A program made the translations under genes and the position numbers. Positions 23,301 to 30,428 of a DNA stretch of 38,082 nt are shown one piece after another. The stretch spans positions 1 to 38,082 of the forward strand of contig JAJYNP010000056.1 of NCBI GenBank assembly GCA_021786265.1, given 5' to 3'. The DNA comes from Chloroflexota bacterium (lineage in GTDB: Bacteria > Chloroflexota > Limnocylindria > Limnocylindrales > CSP1-4). The first letter of the stretch is position 1. Each line of letters starts with the position of its first letter. The notes beneath the pieces were generated by a model. That model had not been told where the DNA came from, made no database searches, and saw only the letters and a list, made by a program, of their open reading frames with translations.

Positions 23301-25986
23301 GGGTGAAGGCCGGGCCGCCGGCCACCCCGAGGGCGGTCGTCAGGGCGGCGAGCCTGGCCGGGTCGTAGGGCTTCGTGAGGTCGACCGTGACGCCGGTGAC
23401 GGGGTCGAGCGCGACCACGCCGGTGACGGGGCCGGTCCCGGCCTGCTGGCTGGCGGTGCTACGGCCGAGCACCGTCCCCGAGCTCGTGTCGAGGCTCACC
23501 AGCGACCCGCCGGTCGTGACCGCGAGCACGCTTCCCCCGGTTGTCGACGCGACCAGGCGGACGACCGGCGCGCCGGCACCCGGACCGGGCAGCCGGGTGG
23601 GCTGGATGTCCGCCACGCCGCCCTTCGATCGAAGTGCGTCGAGGGTCGAGGTAGGCAGTGACCAGATGCTGCCGTCGCCCGCCGCGGCGTAGAGCACGTG
23701 CTGGAACGTGTCGACCGCGACGGCGGTGGCGCCGGCCACGGGGATCTTCGCGACCAGGCCGCGGCCCTGGAGATCGTAGGCGAGCACGTCACTGCCCGTG
23801 GCGACGTACAGGCGATCGCCATCACGCCCGGTGCCACCTCCCGGGTCGCTCCAGCGCGGCTCGATCGCCGTGTCCCGCACCGCCGCGCCCAGGTCGCTGG
23901 TCCCGGTCACCCGGTCGTCTCCGAACGCGACGATGCCGACCGCCATCAGGTACTTGGCGAGGTGCGGATGCGTGAACTCGTAGATCGAGTGGGGCATCCC
24001 GTACCGCCAGTCCTGCAGGAACTCGGTGGCGGTGCGCGCGTGGTACACCTCGTCGAAGTACATGCCGTACGGCTGCGCGAGGCGCCAGGTGCGGGTGGTC
24101 ATGGCCGTGATGACCAGCAGCGCCATCACCAGCAGGTCGAGCCTGTCGACGCGGCCCCCGCGTTCGCCGTGGAGCGACCGGCTGCGATCGGCGCGGATCG
24201 AGCCGGGGCCGAGGAGGTTGCGGAGCGCCCCCAGGCCCCACCGAGCGGCAGGGCGCGGTACCCATTCGGCCTCCAGACCGATGCGCGCGGCGCCAGGGCC
24301 CCCGGGGTCCTCCGGGACCACGGCGGCGCTCTCCTGGGAATCCAGACCGGCGGGCTCTCCGGAACCCGGACCGGCCGATCCGACAGGACCGGCGATGGTG
24401 GGCCCGACGGGACCGGCGGCGGCGGACCCCGCCGCACCCGAGCCCGCACCCGAGCCCGCGAGCCCCACGGAACCCGCGGCCATCGCCGGGGGCGTTGCCG
24501 CCGGGGCGTCCGATCCCCTCCGGCGCCCCAGGAGCCACTGCACCGGGTCGAGCGCGAGGAGCGCCACCAGGAAGACGGCGAGGTGGCCCGTCGCGGACAG
24601 GATCACCCCGGTCTCCGAGCGGAACGCGGGGCCTCCCAGCAGGTTTGCGATGTTCGGGGTGGCGTATTCGGGCAGGGTCAGGATCCCGTGCAGGTTCATG
24701 AACGACGCCGCCGCCAGGACCACGGTAGCCACCAGCCAGCGCCGCGACGTCATCGCCAGGAGCGGGAGGAGGACGAAAATCGGGAACAGGTAGCGCTCGT
24801 GGACGCGCGTGGGCAGCACGAAGAACGCCAGCGAGAGGAACGCCGCGGCGAGGAGGATCGAGCGGCGGCTGTCCCTCCAGGCGACCTGCAGCACGCCGAC
24901 CACGATCCCCACCAGCAGGAGCGTGGCGCCGATGACGAAGCCCGGGAGCGGTCCGAGCAGGGGGACCAGGTCGTCGGACCAGGTGCCGGCGCGTGCCAGC
25001 GACACGCCGCCCGGGTCCGCCACCAGCGCCCAGCCGTTGTAGGCGTTCACCGTCAGGTAGTGGTACTCACCGGCGGTGGTCAGCACGAGCCGGAGCAGGC
25101 CCACGATGTCGAGGCGGAAGGGGACGATGACCACGAACAGGACCGCCAGCCCGGCGGCGATCGACGAGATGATCCGCCACGGTCCCTGCTCGTCCACGAA
25201 CCAGCTGGCGAGCCGCGCGCTGCGGACGCGGGGCACGGGCCCGGAGCCCGGCACGAAGAGGTGGCGCCGCAGCAGCATGACGCCGACGATGGGCGACAGG
25301 ACGAGCCCGAACTGCGGCTTGACCAGCGCGGCGAGCACGGCCAGCGCGGCGGCCGCCTCGGACCAGCCATCGACGAGCGCCAGGATCGCGCCCAGGACCA
25401 CCAGGGCGCCGAGGGCATCCACCTGGCCCCAGAGCGCGGAGTCGTACCAGGGGACGGGGTTGAACAGGTAGAGCGCCGCGACCCCCAGCGCCAGCAGGCG
25501 CACGCGCGGGGCGCGCCGGCCGCGATCGGCTCCTCGGGCGTCGGCCGGCTCGTCCACGCTGCCGTTCCACGCCAGGACGATCCGGTAGAGCACATACGCG
25601 ACCACCAGGTCGAACAGGATGGCCGGCAGCTTGATGAGCTGCCCGATCACGACGGTGGCGTCGGTCCCCAGGAGCCCCGCGATCGCCTGGCCTCCGAGGC
25701 CCACCAGCCAGAGGATGTAGAGATAGCCGGGCGTGTAGTCCGCGAAGCCGGCGTTCGCGTAGAAACCGGGCGGGCCGTAGTGGGCGAGCGTGAGAGCCCA
25801 GGAGGTGAAGCTGGAGATGTCGGTCGAGAAGCCGGAGCCGGGGAACAGGACGTATGCGATGATGAGCCGGAGAGCGAGACCGGCGAGCAGGAGCAGCGCG
25901 ATGGGAGGAACCCCGGCCCCGGCGCGCGCCGATTCTCCCGGCGCTCCGAGGCCACGTTCGGACCCACCCGCCGAAGGCGATCGCAC
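20374..25986 (-). CDS. giant double GT-C glycosyltransferase: GT87/mannosyltransferase-like plus PMT (GT39)-like with propeller insert
   Basis: A 1,870-residue membrane protein. Residues about 30-500 form one GT-C unit of some ten helices, starting after FSTDISSFTSWALTLAHYGP (acidic loop) and YTPGYLYILW. A Gly/Ala/Pro linker follows (about 500-600). Residues 605-1870 form a protein O-mannosyltransferase (PMT): GMYFDEVYHARTATEF with the catalytic Asp-Glu (about 644), THPHLAKYLMAVG, then, after an insert, WRLPGVIAGALLVALLYLL, FFANSRIGMNDTYSAV, and SSPWWAWPLDLKPVWWY. The insert (about 700-1140) holds many VATG/YDL/LYVAS repeats like a beta-propeller and an Ala/Gln/Arg coiled coil (about 890-970). 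Start: GTG 25986 with AGGAGG 11 bases before it and TATACT further up. PMTs move mannose from polyprenyl-phosphate to exported proteins. Confidence 0.87.
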   Translation of the reverse strand: MRSPSAGGSERGLGAPGESARAGAGVPPIALLLLAGLALRLIIAYVLFPGSGFSTDISSFTSWALTLAHYGPPGFYANAGFADYTPGYLYILWLVGLGGQAIAGLLGTDATVVIGQLIKLPAILFDLVVAYVLYRIVLAWNGSVDEPADARGADRGRRAPRVRLLALGVAALYLFNPVPWYDSALWGQVDALGALVVLGAILALVDGWSEAAAALAVLAALVKPQFGLVLSPIVGVMLLRRHLFVPGSGPVPRVRSARLASWFVDEQGPWRIISSIAAGLAVLFVVIVPFRLDIVGLLRLVLTTAGEYHYLTVNAYNGWALVADPGGVSLARAGTWSDDLVPLLGPLPGFVIGATLLLVGIVVGVLQVAWRDSRRSILLAAAFLSLAFFVLPTRVHERYLFPIFVLLPLLAMTSRRWLVATVVLAAASFMNLHGILTLPEYATPNIANLLGGPAFRSETGVILSATGHLAVFLVALLALDPVQWLLGRRRGSDAPAATPPAMAAGSVGLAGSGAGSGAAGSAAAGPVGPTIAGPVGSAGPGSGEPAGLDSQESAAVVPEDPGGPGAARIGLEAEWVPRPAARWGLGALRNLLGPGSIRADRSRSLHGERGGRVDRLDLLVMALLVITAMTTRTWRLAQPYGMYFDEVYHARTATEFLQDWRYGMPHSIYEFTHPHLAKYLMAVGIVAFGDDRVTGTSDLGAAVRDTAIEPRWSDPGGGTGRDGDRLYVATGSDVLAYDLQGRGLVAKIPVAGATAVAVDTFQHVLYAAAGDGSIWSLPTSTLDALRSKGGVADIQPTRLPGPGAGAPVVRLVASTTGGSVLAVTTGGSLVSLDTSSGTVLGRSTASQQAGTGPVTGVVALDPVTGVTVDLTKPYDPARLAALTTALGVAGGPAFTLPAAVTKAQAAVASAGATVQRYASLASRSPAQDQALAAARTALARDQARLAAARADLRPVVVAAYLSAAQQSAIAAPLQALGDAARLDTSPVFAVAGGTSVRFLDAVTLDQVVSLPLGGPAGGMTLDGSGLDQPTLYVASDRTLRTVQLPSDGPPTLGSPVPMPGTVSNVTWDAASNMIHALGRTPDGASPTIYVVEPHGNAVYANANLPFTPAAWAFDQQPDNPGADRQQILVFSSTGSVAAVDAGSHAFGWRLPGVIAGALLVALLYLLARLLFQRRSVGLFVAAFALTDGMFFANSRIGMNDTYSAVFIVAAYVVYAALALGRWRGRSALLVGLPLMGVLLGLALASKWVGAYAIGGIVLLTLLRSGLGRIMALGAMAVMTGILGYYSISAAPDVTSPQLNVTFLLMMIVLTLVLAATIAVRTIHWTVDELRFAVWAPLVLGILAAAAGMVLGGRLQGSPFSQNLLLAGGFVLVLVAAVAYAAPTLLARYGAGPLAPPPAPGDARAFVEPSAAPPAESWLLPGASLGAPWLWAMICMTLLPLVVYVISYIPWVALGNQFWTGFPAGNHGQTLWELTVSMFNYHNDLRVPHPASSPWWAWPLDLKPVWWYQSVSLANGTAASIYDAGSLVLFWLSVPAVPWVAWQAWRRRSLELGIVVLAAASQWLPWVWVDRATFQYHFLTTLPFSFLALAYFVAELWHGPARRTWALARVSAAAAILGPAILWLIKGPLCVFAGTSIVDPGSQVCGAVANPVIVTQRVAAAALVIVIGLAGAAWLWWSARRALVGGGGPAGAGQARAFLPAGIALAMMLVALVVAQAVVPDVVLASVPLGSGGPLVVAAVVGLLLCGPAWLVLRARDPRRFAVAVVVAAALWFVVWYPNLAALPLPASFVNMYQGLLPTWIYDFQFTVNMTPAAHPKLLTAGSLALMGAVGIGSLAVMYAARAWRLELAVRRAEREGVPMEGSAGTKGATP

Positions 25987-25997
25987 CAGGGAACAGG

Positions 25998-26003
25998 CCT
26001 CCT
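25998..26003 (-). promoter_or_regulatory. ribosome-binding site deciding the giant glycosyltransferase start
   Basis: AGGAGG on the minus strand, 11 bases before GTG 25986. An alternative GTG at 26022 lies only 3 bases after the TATACT box and would be upstream of the expected transcript start. Confidence 0.55.
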
Positions 26004-26016
26004 GACGAGCGACGAG

Positions 26017-27495
26017 GTGCACGGCAGTATAGCAACGGACACCGGACGAACGGCCTCCCACGGTGACTCGACGCCGTTCGCCCGGCGTGCCGGCGACGCC
26101 ACTCCACTGCCGGCCGGCGGCCCCCGCACGGCCGTCGGCGCGCGGCTGTCCGCGATCCCATCGTGGCGCATCGGGCTCGGGCTCGTCGCGCTCGCGGCGG
26201 TCGTGTACATCGTCTCGGATTCGCTGCACTCCGACCTGTACAACCACTTCGTCTGGCAGGCCGATGCCTGGCTGCATGGGCGCCTCGCCATCGCCTGGCC
26301 CGTGAGCACGGGGACGTACCAGAACTGGTACTTCCAGGACGTGATGCCGGACCCCGGCCATCCCGGGCTGGGGATCCTCCCCTTCCCGCCGCTTCCCGCC
26401 CTCGTGCTGCTGCCGTTCGTGGCGGTCCTGGGGCTGGCCACCCCGTCATCGCTGATCGCCGCGCTCCTCGGGGCGGTGGACGTGGGTCTCGCGTGGCGCC
26501 TCTGCCGCCGCGTGGCCGCCGATCGCGGCGTGGCCCTGGCGGCGACGCTCTTCTTCGCCTTCGGGACCGTGGCGTGGTACGCGGCCGCCATCGGCTCGAC
26601 CTGGTTCCTGGCACACATGGTGGCGCTCGGGCTGTCGCTGCTGGCGGTGACGGTGGCGATCGACGGCGGCGCGGCCGCCCACGGACGTACGGACCGGCCC
26701 GGACGTACGGACCGGCCCGGACGGCCGGCCCCGGGCTCCGCGCCCTCCGCCGGCCGTCTCCTGCGCAGCGCGCGCACCCTGTTCAACGGCCGTGCCCTCA
26801 CGGCCGGCGTGCTGCTCGGCCTTGCCGCGCTCTCGCGCCTCACCGTCGCCTTCGGCGCGCCCTTCCCGGTGCTCGTGGGCTCGGGGACGTGGCGGTCACG
26901 CCTGGTCTCCACAGGCGTCGGGATCGCCATCCCCCTCGCGGCGCTGGTCGCCTACAACCTCGCCTCGACGGGCCAGGTGTTCAACCCCGCGTACAACGCC
27001 ATTGCCCGGACCGAGTACCACCCCATGCCGGCGCTCTACCACGCCAGCTGGGGGGTGGAGGACCTCCGATACATCCCGCAGAACCTGGTGCTCGCGCTGT
27101 TCCACCCACCCAGCGTCCGGCCCGAGTGTGGGCTGGCCCTCCTCGATCCGGCCTGCGGCACCCTGCAGCCCGACCCGGTCGGGATGGGGCTGCTCCTGAC
27201 CAGCCCGGCATACCTGCTCGCGCTCCCGGCGCTCCGGCGCATCCGCGGCGATCGCCTGGTCGGCGGCGCCGCGCTGGCCGTGCTCCTGGTCGCCCTGGCG
27301 GACCTGGCGCATTTCAGCCAGGGATGGGTGCAGTTCGGCTGGCGCTTCAGCAACGACTTCGCCCCCTTCGCGCTGGTGCTGGTCACCCTGACCATGGCGC
27401 GCAGAGGGCTCGATCGATGGGTCCTGCTCCTGGTGGGCCTGTCCGTGCTGGTCAACCTCTGGGGCGTGTACTGGGGCCTGGTGCTCGGATGGTGA
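26017..27495 (+). CDS. GT-C-type integral membrane glycosyltransferase-like protein
   Basis: About 492 residues from GTG 26017, with roughly ten hydrophobic helices starting near residue 55 (GLGLVALAAVVYIV). The first outside loop SDSLHSDLYNHFVWQADAWL has the acidic/histidine pattern of GT-C enzymes that use polyprenyl-phosphate sugars. Later segments are NWYFQDVMPDPGHPGLGILP and QVFNPAYNAIARTEYHPMPA. A specific family cannot be named with confidence. The start is uncertain: 26017 is the only in-frame ATG/GTG/TTG before the first helix, has no clear ribosome site, and sits among the divergent gene's promoter elements. It overlaps the next gene by 7 bases, so the three plus-strand genes form one operon. 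It contains an 18-bp tandem repeat. Confidence 0.75.
   Translation: MHGSIATDTGRTASHGDSTPFARRAGDATPLPAGGPRTAVGARLSAIPSWRIGLGLVALAAVVYIVSDSLHSDLYNHFVWQADAWLHGRLAIAWPVSTGTYQNWYFQDVMPDPGHPGLGILPFPPLPALVLLPFVAVLGLATPSSLIAALLGAVDVGLAWRLCRRVAADRGVALAATLFFAFGTVAWYAAAIGSTWFLAHMVALGLSLLAVTVAIDGGAAAHGRTDRPGRTDRPGRPAPGSAPSAGRLLRSARTLFNGRALTAGVLLGLAALSRLTVAFGAPFPVLVGSGTWRSRLVSTGVGIAIPLAALVAYNLASTGQVFNPAYNAIARTEYHPMPALYHASWGVEDLRYIPQNLVLALFHPPSVRPECGLALLDPACGTLQPDPVGMGLLLTSPAYLLALPALRRIRGDRLVGGAALAVLLVALADLAHFSQGWVQFGWRFSNDFAPFALVLVTLTMARRGLDRWVLLLVGLSVLVNLWGVYWGLVLGW
26026..26031 (-). promoter_or_regulatory. -10 element for the giant glycosyltransferase gene
   Basis: TATACT on the minus strand, about 40 bases before GTG 25986. 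It lies inside the 5' end of the divergent plus-strand gene as drawn from 26017, so the two starts compete for the same DNA. No good -35 is seen. Confidence 0.5.
26683..26724 (+). repeat. 18-bp in-frame tandem repeat
   Basis: GGACGTACGGACCGGCCC occurs at 26683-26700 and 26701-26718, followed by a partial unit, encoding GRTDRP repeats in a predicted cytoplasmic loop of the GT-C protein. Because the unit is a multiple of three, copy number could vary without breaking the frame. Confidence 0.8.
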
Positions 27496-29021
27496 GCGGG
27501 ATCGTGACCTTCGTGATCGCGCTGGCCCTGTACTGGCCCACGATCATGCCCGGGGTCGGGTTCTGGGACACCGCGGAGTTCCAGACGGTCGGACCGGTGC
27601 TCGGGATCGCCCACCCCACCGGCTTCCCCTCCTACGTGCTGCTGACGTGGGCCGCGAACATCCTGCTGGCGCCGTTCGGTGAGACCGCCTTCCGCATCAA
27701 CCTGTTCTCGGCGATCCTGGTCGCGGGCGCGGCCGGCTTCGTGGCGGCCACGATCCACCGGCTGACCGGTCGCTCGGTCCCCGCCGTGGCCGCCGGCCTT
27801 CTCCTCGCCGTGTCCACCATCGCGTGGTGGACCGCCGAGCGTGCCGACCCGCACGCGCTGCACCTGTTCCTGTCCACGGCGCTCCTGTACCTGCTGGTCG
27901 CATGGGCGCAGCGGGTGCGCGAGATCGACCCGCGAGGCAGCGGGCTTCCCGACCGGACCGCGGACCGCCTGCTGCTGGCGGCGTCGGCCGTCTTCGCGGT
28001 GGCGCTCGGAAACCACGCCCTCACGGTGCTCCTGGCGCCGGGCATCCTGGTGCTCCTGCTGGTGGTCCAGCCCCGACTCTTCGTCCGGCGGCTCCGGCTG
28101 GCAGCGGCGTGCGCCGCCGTGATCCTGATCGTCACCGTCCTGCTGTACGCCTACATCCCGATCCGTGCGTCGATGAACCCACCCCTCGACTACGCGCACC
28201 CCACGACGCCCGCCCGGTTCGCCTACCTGGTGCTGGGGCTCCAGTTCCGCGGCCTGCTCCAGGATCCGCTGACCGGCGGGATCGGCCCCGTGGTGGACTT
28301 CTTCGCCACGAACCTGAGCATGGCCGTCCTCGTGCTCGCGCTCGCCGGCTTCGGGCTCGCGCTCGCGGGGATCGCCCGGCTGCGCGGCGTGGGGACCCCC
28401 GTTGCGCTCCTGACCGTCACCTGGTTCGCGATCGTCACCGTGTTCGCCCGCGCCTACAACGACGGGTTCCCCGATCGCTACTACCTGGTCCCCGTGGCGA
28501 TCCTCGCCCTGTGGGCCGGTGTCGCGGCCGCGCTGGCCTGGGACGCGGTCGCCACGCGGGTGGCCCGCCTGTGGAGCCGCGGCGTCCCGCGTCCACTCCG
28601 CCTGGTCGCGGTGCTGGTGGCGGCGGTCCTCGTGCTGGCCCTGCCCGCGCAGCGCGCGGTGGCAGGGCGATCGGAGCAGACCGGCGCGGCGGGCGACCAG
28701 GGCGCGCTGTGGCTCGACGCCGCGTACGCGATCCTCCCCCATGATGCCGTCGTGATCTCCTGGTGGAGCTACTCCACGCCGCTCTGGTACGGGCGGTGGG
28801 TCGAGGGACGCCGGCCGGACGTCCAGATCGTGGACGACCGCAACCTGCTCGACGACGGGTACGGCACGGTGCAGAACGCCGTCCGCCACTTCGAGGCCGA
28901 CGGCCGGCCGATCTTCCTGATCCGGCAGCCCCAGCAGATCGCATCCCTGGCGTCCCAGTACCACCTCGTCCAGCACGACACGATCCCCGGCTACAGCCCG
29001 CTCTGGGAGATAGTGCGATGA
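27489..29021 (+). CDS. DUF2723 family membrane protein (GT-C glycosyltransferase-like)
   Basis: A 510-residue protein with an N-terminal DUF2723 domain: LYWPTIMPGVGFWDTAEFQT (acidic DTAEF pair), then VLGIAHPTGFPSYVLL, the family hallmark, then about ten helices. RIDs such as YAYIPIRASMNPPLDYAHPT mark the middle. The C-terminal 110 residues, after LRLVAVLVAAVLVLALPAQR, form an outside domain (ISWWSYSTPLWYGRWVEGRR). DUF2723 proteins include the TMEM260-type O-mannosyltransferases, so sugar transfer to exported proteins from a polyprenyl-phosphate donor is the likely role. The ATG at 27489 overlaps the previous gene; the end overlaps the GT2 start as ATGA. Confidence 0.88.
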   Translation: MVSGIVTFVIALALYWPTIMPGVGFWDTAEFQTVGPVLGIAHPTGFPSYVLLTWAANILLAPFGETAFRINLFSAILVAGAAGFVAATIHRLTGRSVPAVAAGLLLAVSTIAWWTAERADPHALHLFLSTALLYLLVAWAQRVREIDPRGSGLPDRTADRLLLAASAVFAVALGNHALTVLLAPGILVLLLVVQPRLFVRRLRLAAACAAVILIVTVLLYAYIPIRASMNPPLDYAHPTTPARFAYLVLGLQFRGLLQDPLTGGIGPVVDFFATNLSMAVLVLALAGFGLALAGIARLRGVGTPVALLTVTWFAIVTVFARAYNDGFPDRYYLVPVAILALWAGVAAALAWDAVATRVARLWSRGVPRPLRLVAVLVAAVLVLALPAQRAVAGRSEQTGAAGDQGALWLDAAYAILPHDAVVISWWSYSTPLWYGRWVEGRRPDVQIVDDRNLLDDGYGTVQNAVRHFEADGRPIFLIRQPQQIASLASQYHLVQHDTIPGYSPLWEIVR

Positions 29022-29806
29022 CAACGACCGGGAGGCGCCTCCCGGCGTTCTCCTATTTCTTCCCGGCTCACAACGAGGCGGGCAACATCGAGGGGCTCGT
29101 GGCCGAGGCGCTCGAGGCGCTCCCCGCGCTGGCGGAGCGCTACGAGATCGTCGCGGTCGACGACGGGAGCACGGACGCCACCCCCGGCCTGGCCGATCGC
29201 CTCGCAGCCGAGCATCCCGGCGTGGTGCGCGTCGTCCACCACCCCGTGAACCAGGGGTACGGGGCCGCCCTGCGCAGCGGTCTCGCCGCCTCGCGATATC
29301 CGGTGGTCGGCTTCACCGACGGCGACCGGCAGTTCCACGTGGCCGACCTCGGCCGCCTGGTCGAACTGCTGGACGCGCCCGGGTCGCCGGACGCCGTCGT
29401 GGGATACCGGCTGCGACGGGCCGACCCGGCCGTGCGGCTCCTGTACGCCCGCCTGTACCGGCTCGCGCTGCGCGCCCTCTTCGGGCTCCGGGTGCGCGAC
29501 GTCGACTGCGCGTGCAAGGTCTTCCGGCGACAGGCGCTCGAGGGCGTCCGGCTCGAGTCGGGCGGCGCGTTCCTGTCGGCGGAGCTGCTGGTCAAGTTCA
29601 CGGCGCGGGGCGGCCGGATCGGGGAGGTGAGCGTGCCACACTACCCGCGGACGGTCGGGCGAGCCACCGGCGCGAACCCGCGGGTGGTCCTGCGCGCGGT
29701 CCGGGACTTCTGGGTGCTCCGGCTGCGCCTCTGGGCGAACCGGTCGGCCGCGCTCCGGCGAGGGGAGCCGGTCCTGGGGGCCGGAGCCGACCAGCCTCCG
29801 GGCTAG
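29018..29806 (+). CDS. GT2 glycosyltransferase, polyprenyl-phosphate mannose/glucose synthase-like
   Basis: A 262-residue GT-A enzyme. FSYFFPAHNEAGNIEGLV is the usual first block, then YEIVAVDDGSTDATPGLAD (donor Asp-Asp), NQGYGAALRSGLAAS, GFTDGDRQFHVADLGRLVEL (the DxD-like DGD and Q-F-H typical of DPM1-like enzymes), and CACKVFRRQALEG. There is no C-terminal membrane pair, so it is the short, soluble DPM1-like type working at the membrane face. It would charge polyprenyl phosphate with mannose or glucose, supplying the GT-C enzymes encoded just upstream and across the divergent promoter. Its ATG overlaps the previous stop. Confidence 0.9.
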   Translation: MTTTGRRLPAFSYFFPAHNEAGNIEGLVAEALEALPALAERYEIVAVDDGSTDATPGLADRLAAEHPGVVRVVHHPVNQGYGAALRSGLAASRYPVVGFTDGDRQFHVADLGRLVELLDAPGSPDAVVGYRLRRADPAVRLLYARLYRLALRALFGLRVRDVDCACKVFRRQALEGVRLESGGAFLSAELLVKFTARGGRIGEVSVPHYPRTVGRATGANPRVVLRAVRDFWVLRLRLWANRSAALRRGEPVLGAGADQPPG

Positions 29807-29850
29807 TGTCCGGGCCGGGCCGGCATCGTGACCCGTCCGGCGGCCGGACA
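29807..29850. terminator. candidate bidirectional stem between convergent genes
   Basis: TGTCCGG (29807-29813) pairs with CCGGACA (29844-29850) around a GC-rich interior, exactly filling the 47-base gap between the GT2 stop and the BFN stop. No U tract is present. Confidence 0.35.
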
Positions 29851-29853
29851 GAA

Positions 29854-30390
29854 CTAGCGCCCGGGCCTGCCCTCGGCGCCGCCGCTCCCCGGCGCGTCGC
29901 CCAGGTCGATGTCGAGCGAGTTGACGAAGTCGCGGAAGACGGCGAGCTGATCGCCGCCCTCCTCGTCGGAGTCCGGCTCCGGCTCCACGCCCGCCCGATC
30001 CAGCACCGCCTGCGTCGCGTAGATCGAGACCCCGCCGCGGATCGCGAGCGCGATGGCGTCGCTCGGGCGCGCGTCCACGTCCAACGAGCGCCCGCCGATT
30101 TCGAGATACATCCGCGCGCGGAACGTCTCGTCCGCCAGGTCCGAGACCACGACCTGGCGGAGCGTTGCGCCCAGGCGCTCCAGCGTGCTCACGAACAGGT
30201 CGTGGGTGAGCGGCCGCTCGGGTTTCAGCTCCTGCAGCCTCATGGCGATCGCGTTGGCCTCCCAGGGACCCACCCAGATCGGGAGGTAGCGCTCGCGTCC
30301 CAGCTCCTTGAGGATCACCACGTGCTGGCTCGAGAGCATGTGCACCCGTACGCTCTCGACGACCATCTCGCTGAGCCCGTCCGACGGCAT
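29854..30390 (-). CDS. BFN-domain (DUF151) bifunctional nuclease family protein
   Basis: A 178-residue protein. The BFN domain (about 8-135) shows VESVRVHMLSSQHVVILKEL, RYLPIWVGPWEANAIAMRLQ (the family core) and the end block DVDARPSDAIALAIRGGVSI. BFN proteins from plants and bacteria have reported RNase/DNase activity; the actual role here is unknown. The last 40 residues are acidic then Gly-rich. It is the last gene of the origin-side minus-strand series. The start codon ATG follows a TAGAAT box by exactly 6 bases. Confidence 0.9.
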   Translation of the reverse strand: MPSDGLSEMVVESVRVHMLSSQHVVILKELGRERYLPIWVGPWEANAIAMRLQELKPERPLTHDLFVSTLERLGATLRQVVVSDLADETFRARMYLEIGGRSLDVDARPSDAIALAIRGGVSIYATQAVLDRAGVEPEPDSDEEGGDQLAVFRDFVNSLDIDLGDAPGSGGAEGRPGR

Positions 30391-30396
30391 GGCGGG

Positions 30397-30402
30397 ATTC
30401 TA
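30397..30402 (-). promoter_or_regulatory. -10 element for the BFN gene, leaderless
   Basis: TAGAAT, then CCCGCC, then ATG on the minus strand. Six bases between -10 and A of the start codon puts the transcript start on the codon itself, leaving no room for a ribosome site. Confidence 0.6.
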
Positions 30403-30428
30403 CACGCGGCCCCGGAGCGCCCCGGACC

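Noticed and set aside
26022..26361. Longer N-terminus for the giant glycosyltransferase
   Set aside because: The extra residues are Arg/Asp-rich antisense of the divergent gene, and the AGGAGG site supports GTG 25986.
20254..27495. Very long plus-strand open frames (over 1,000 codons each) opposite the giant glycosyltransferase gene
   Set aside because: Their products are Arg/Gly/Gln/His-rich without domains, and the opposite strand encodes clear membrane enzymes. They are mirror frames of GC3-rich coding.
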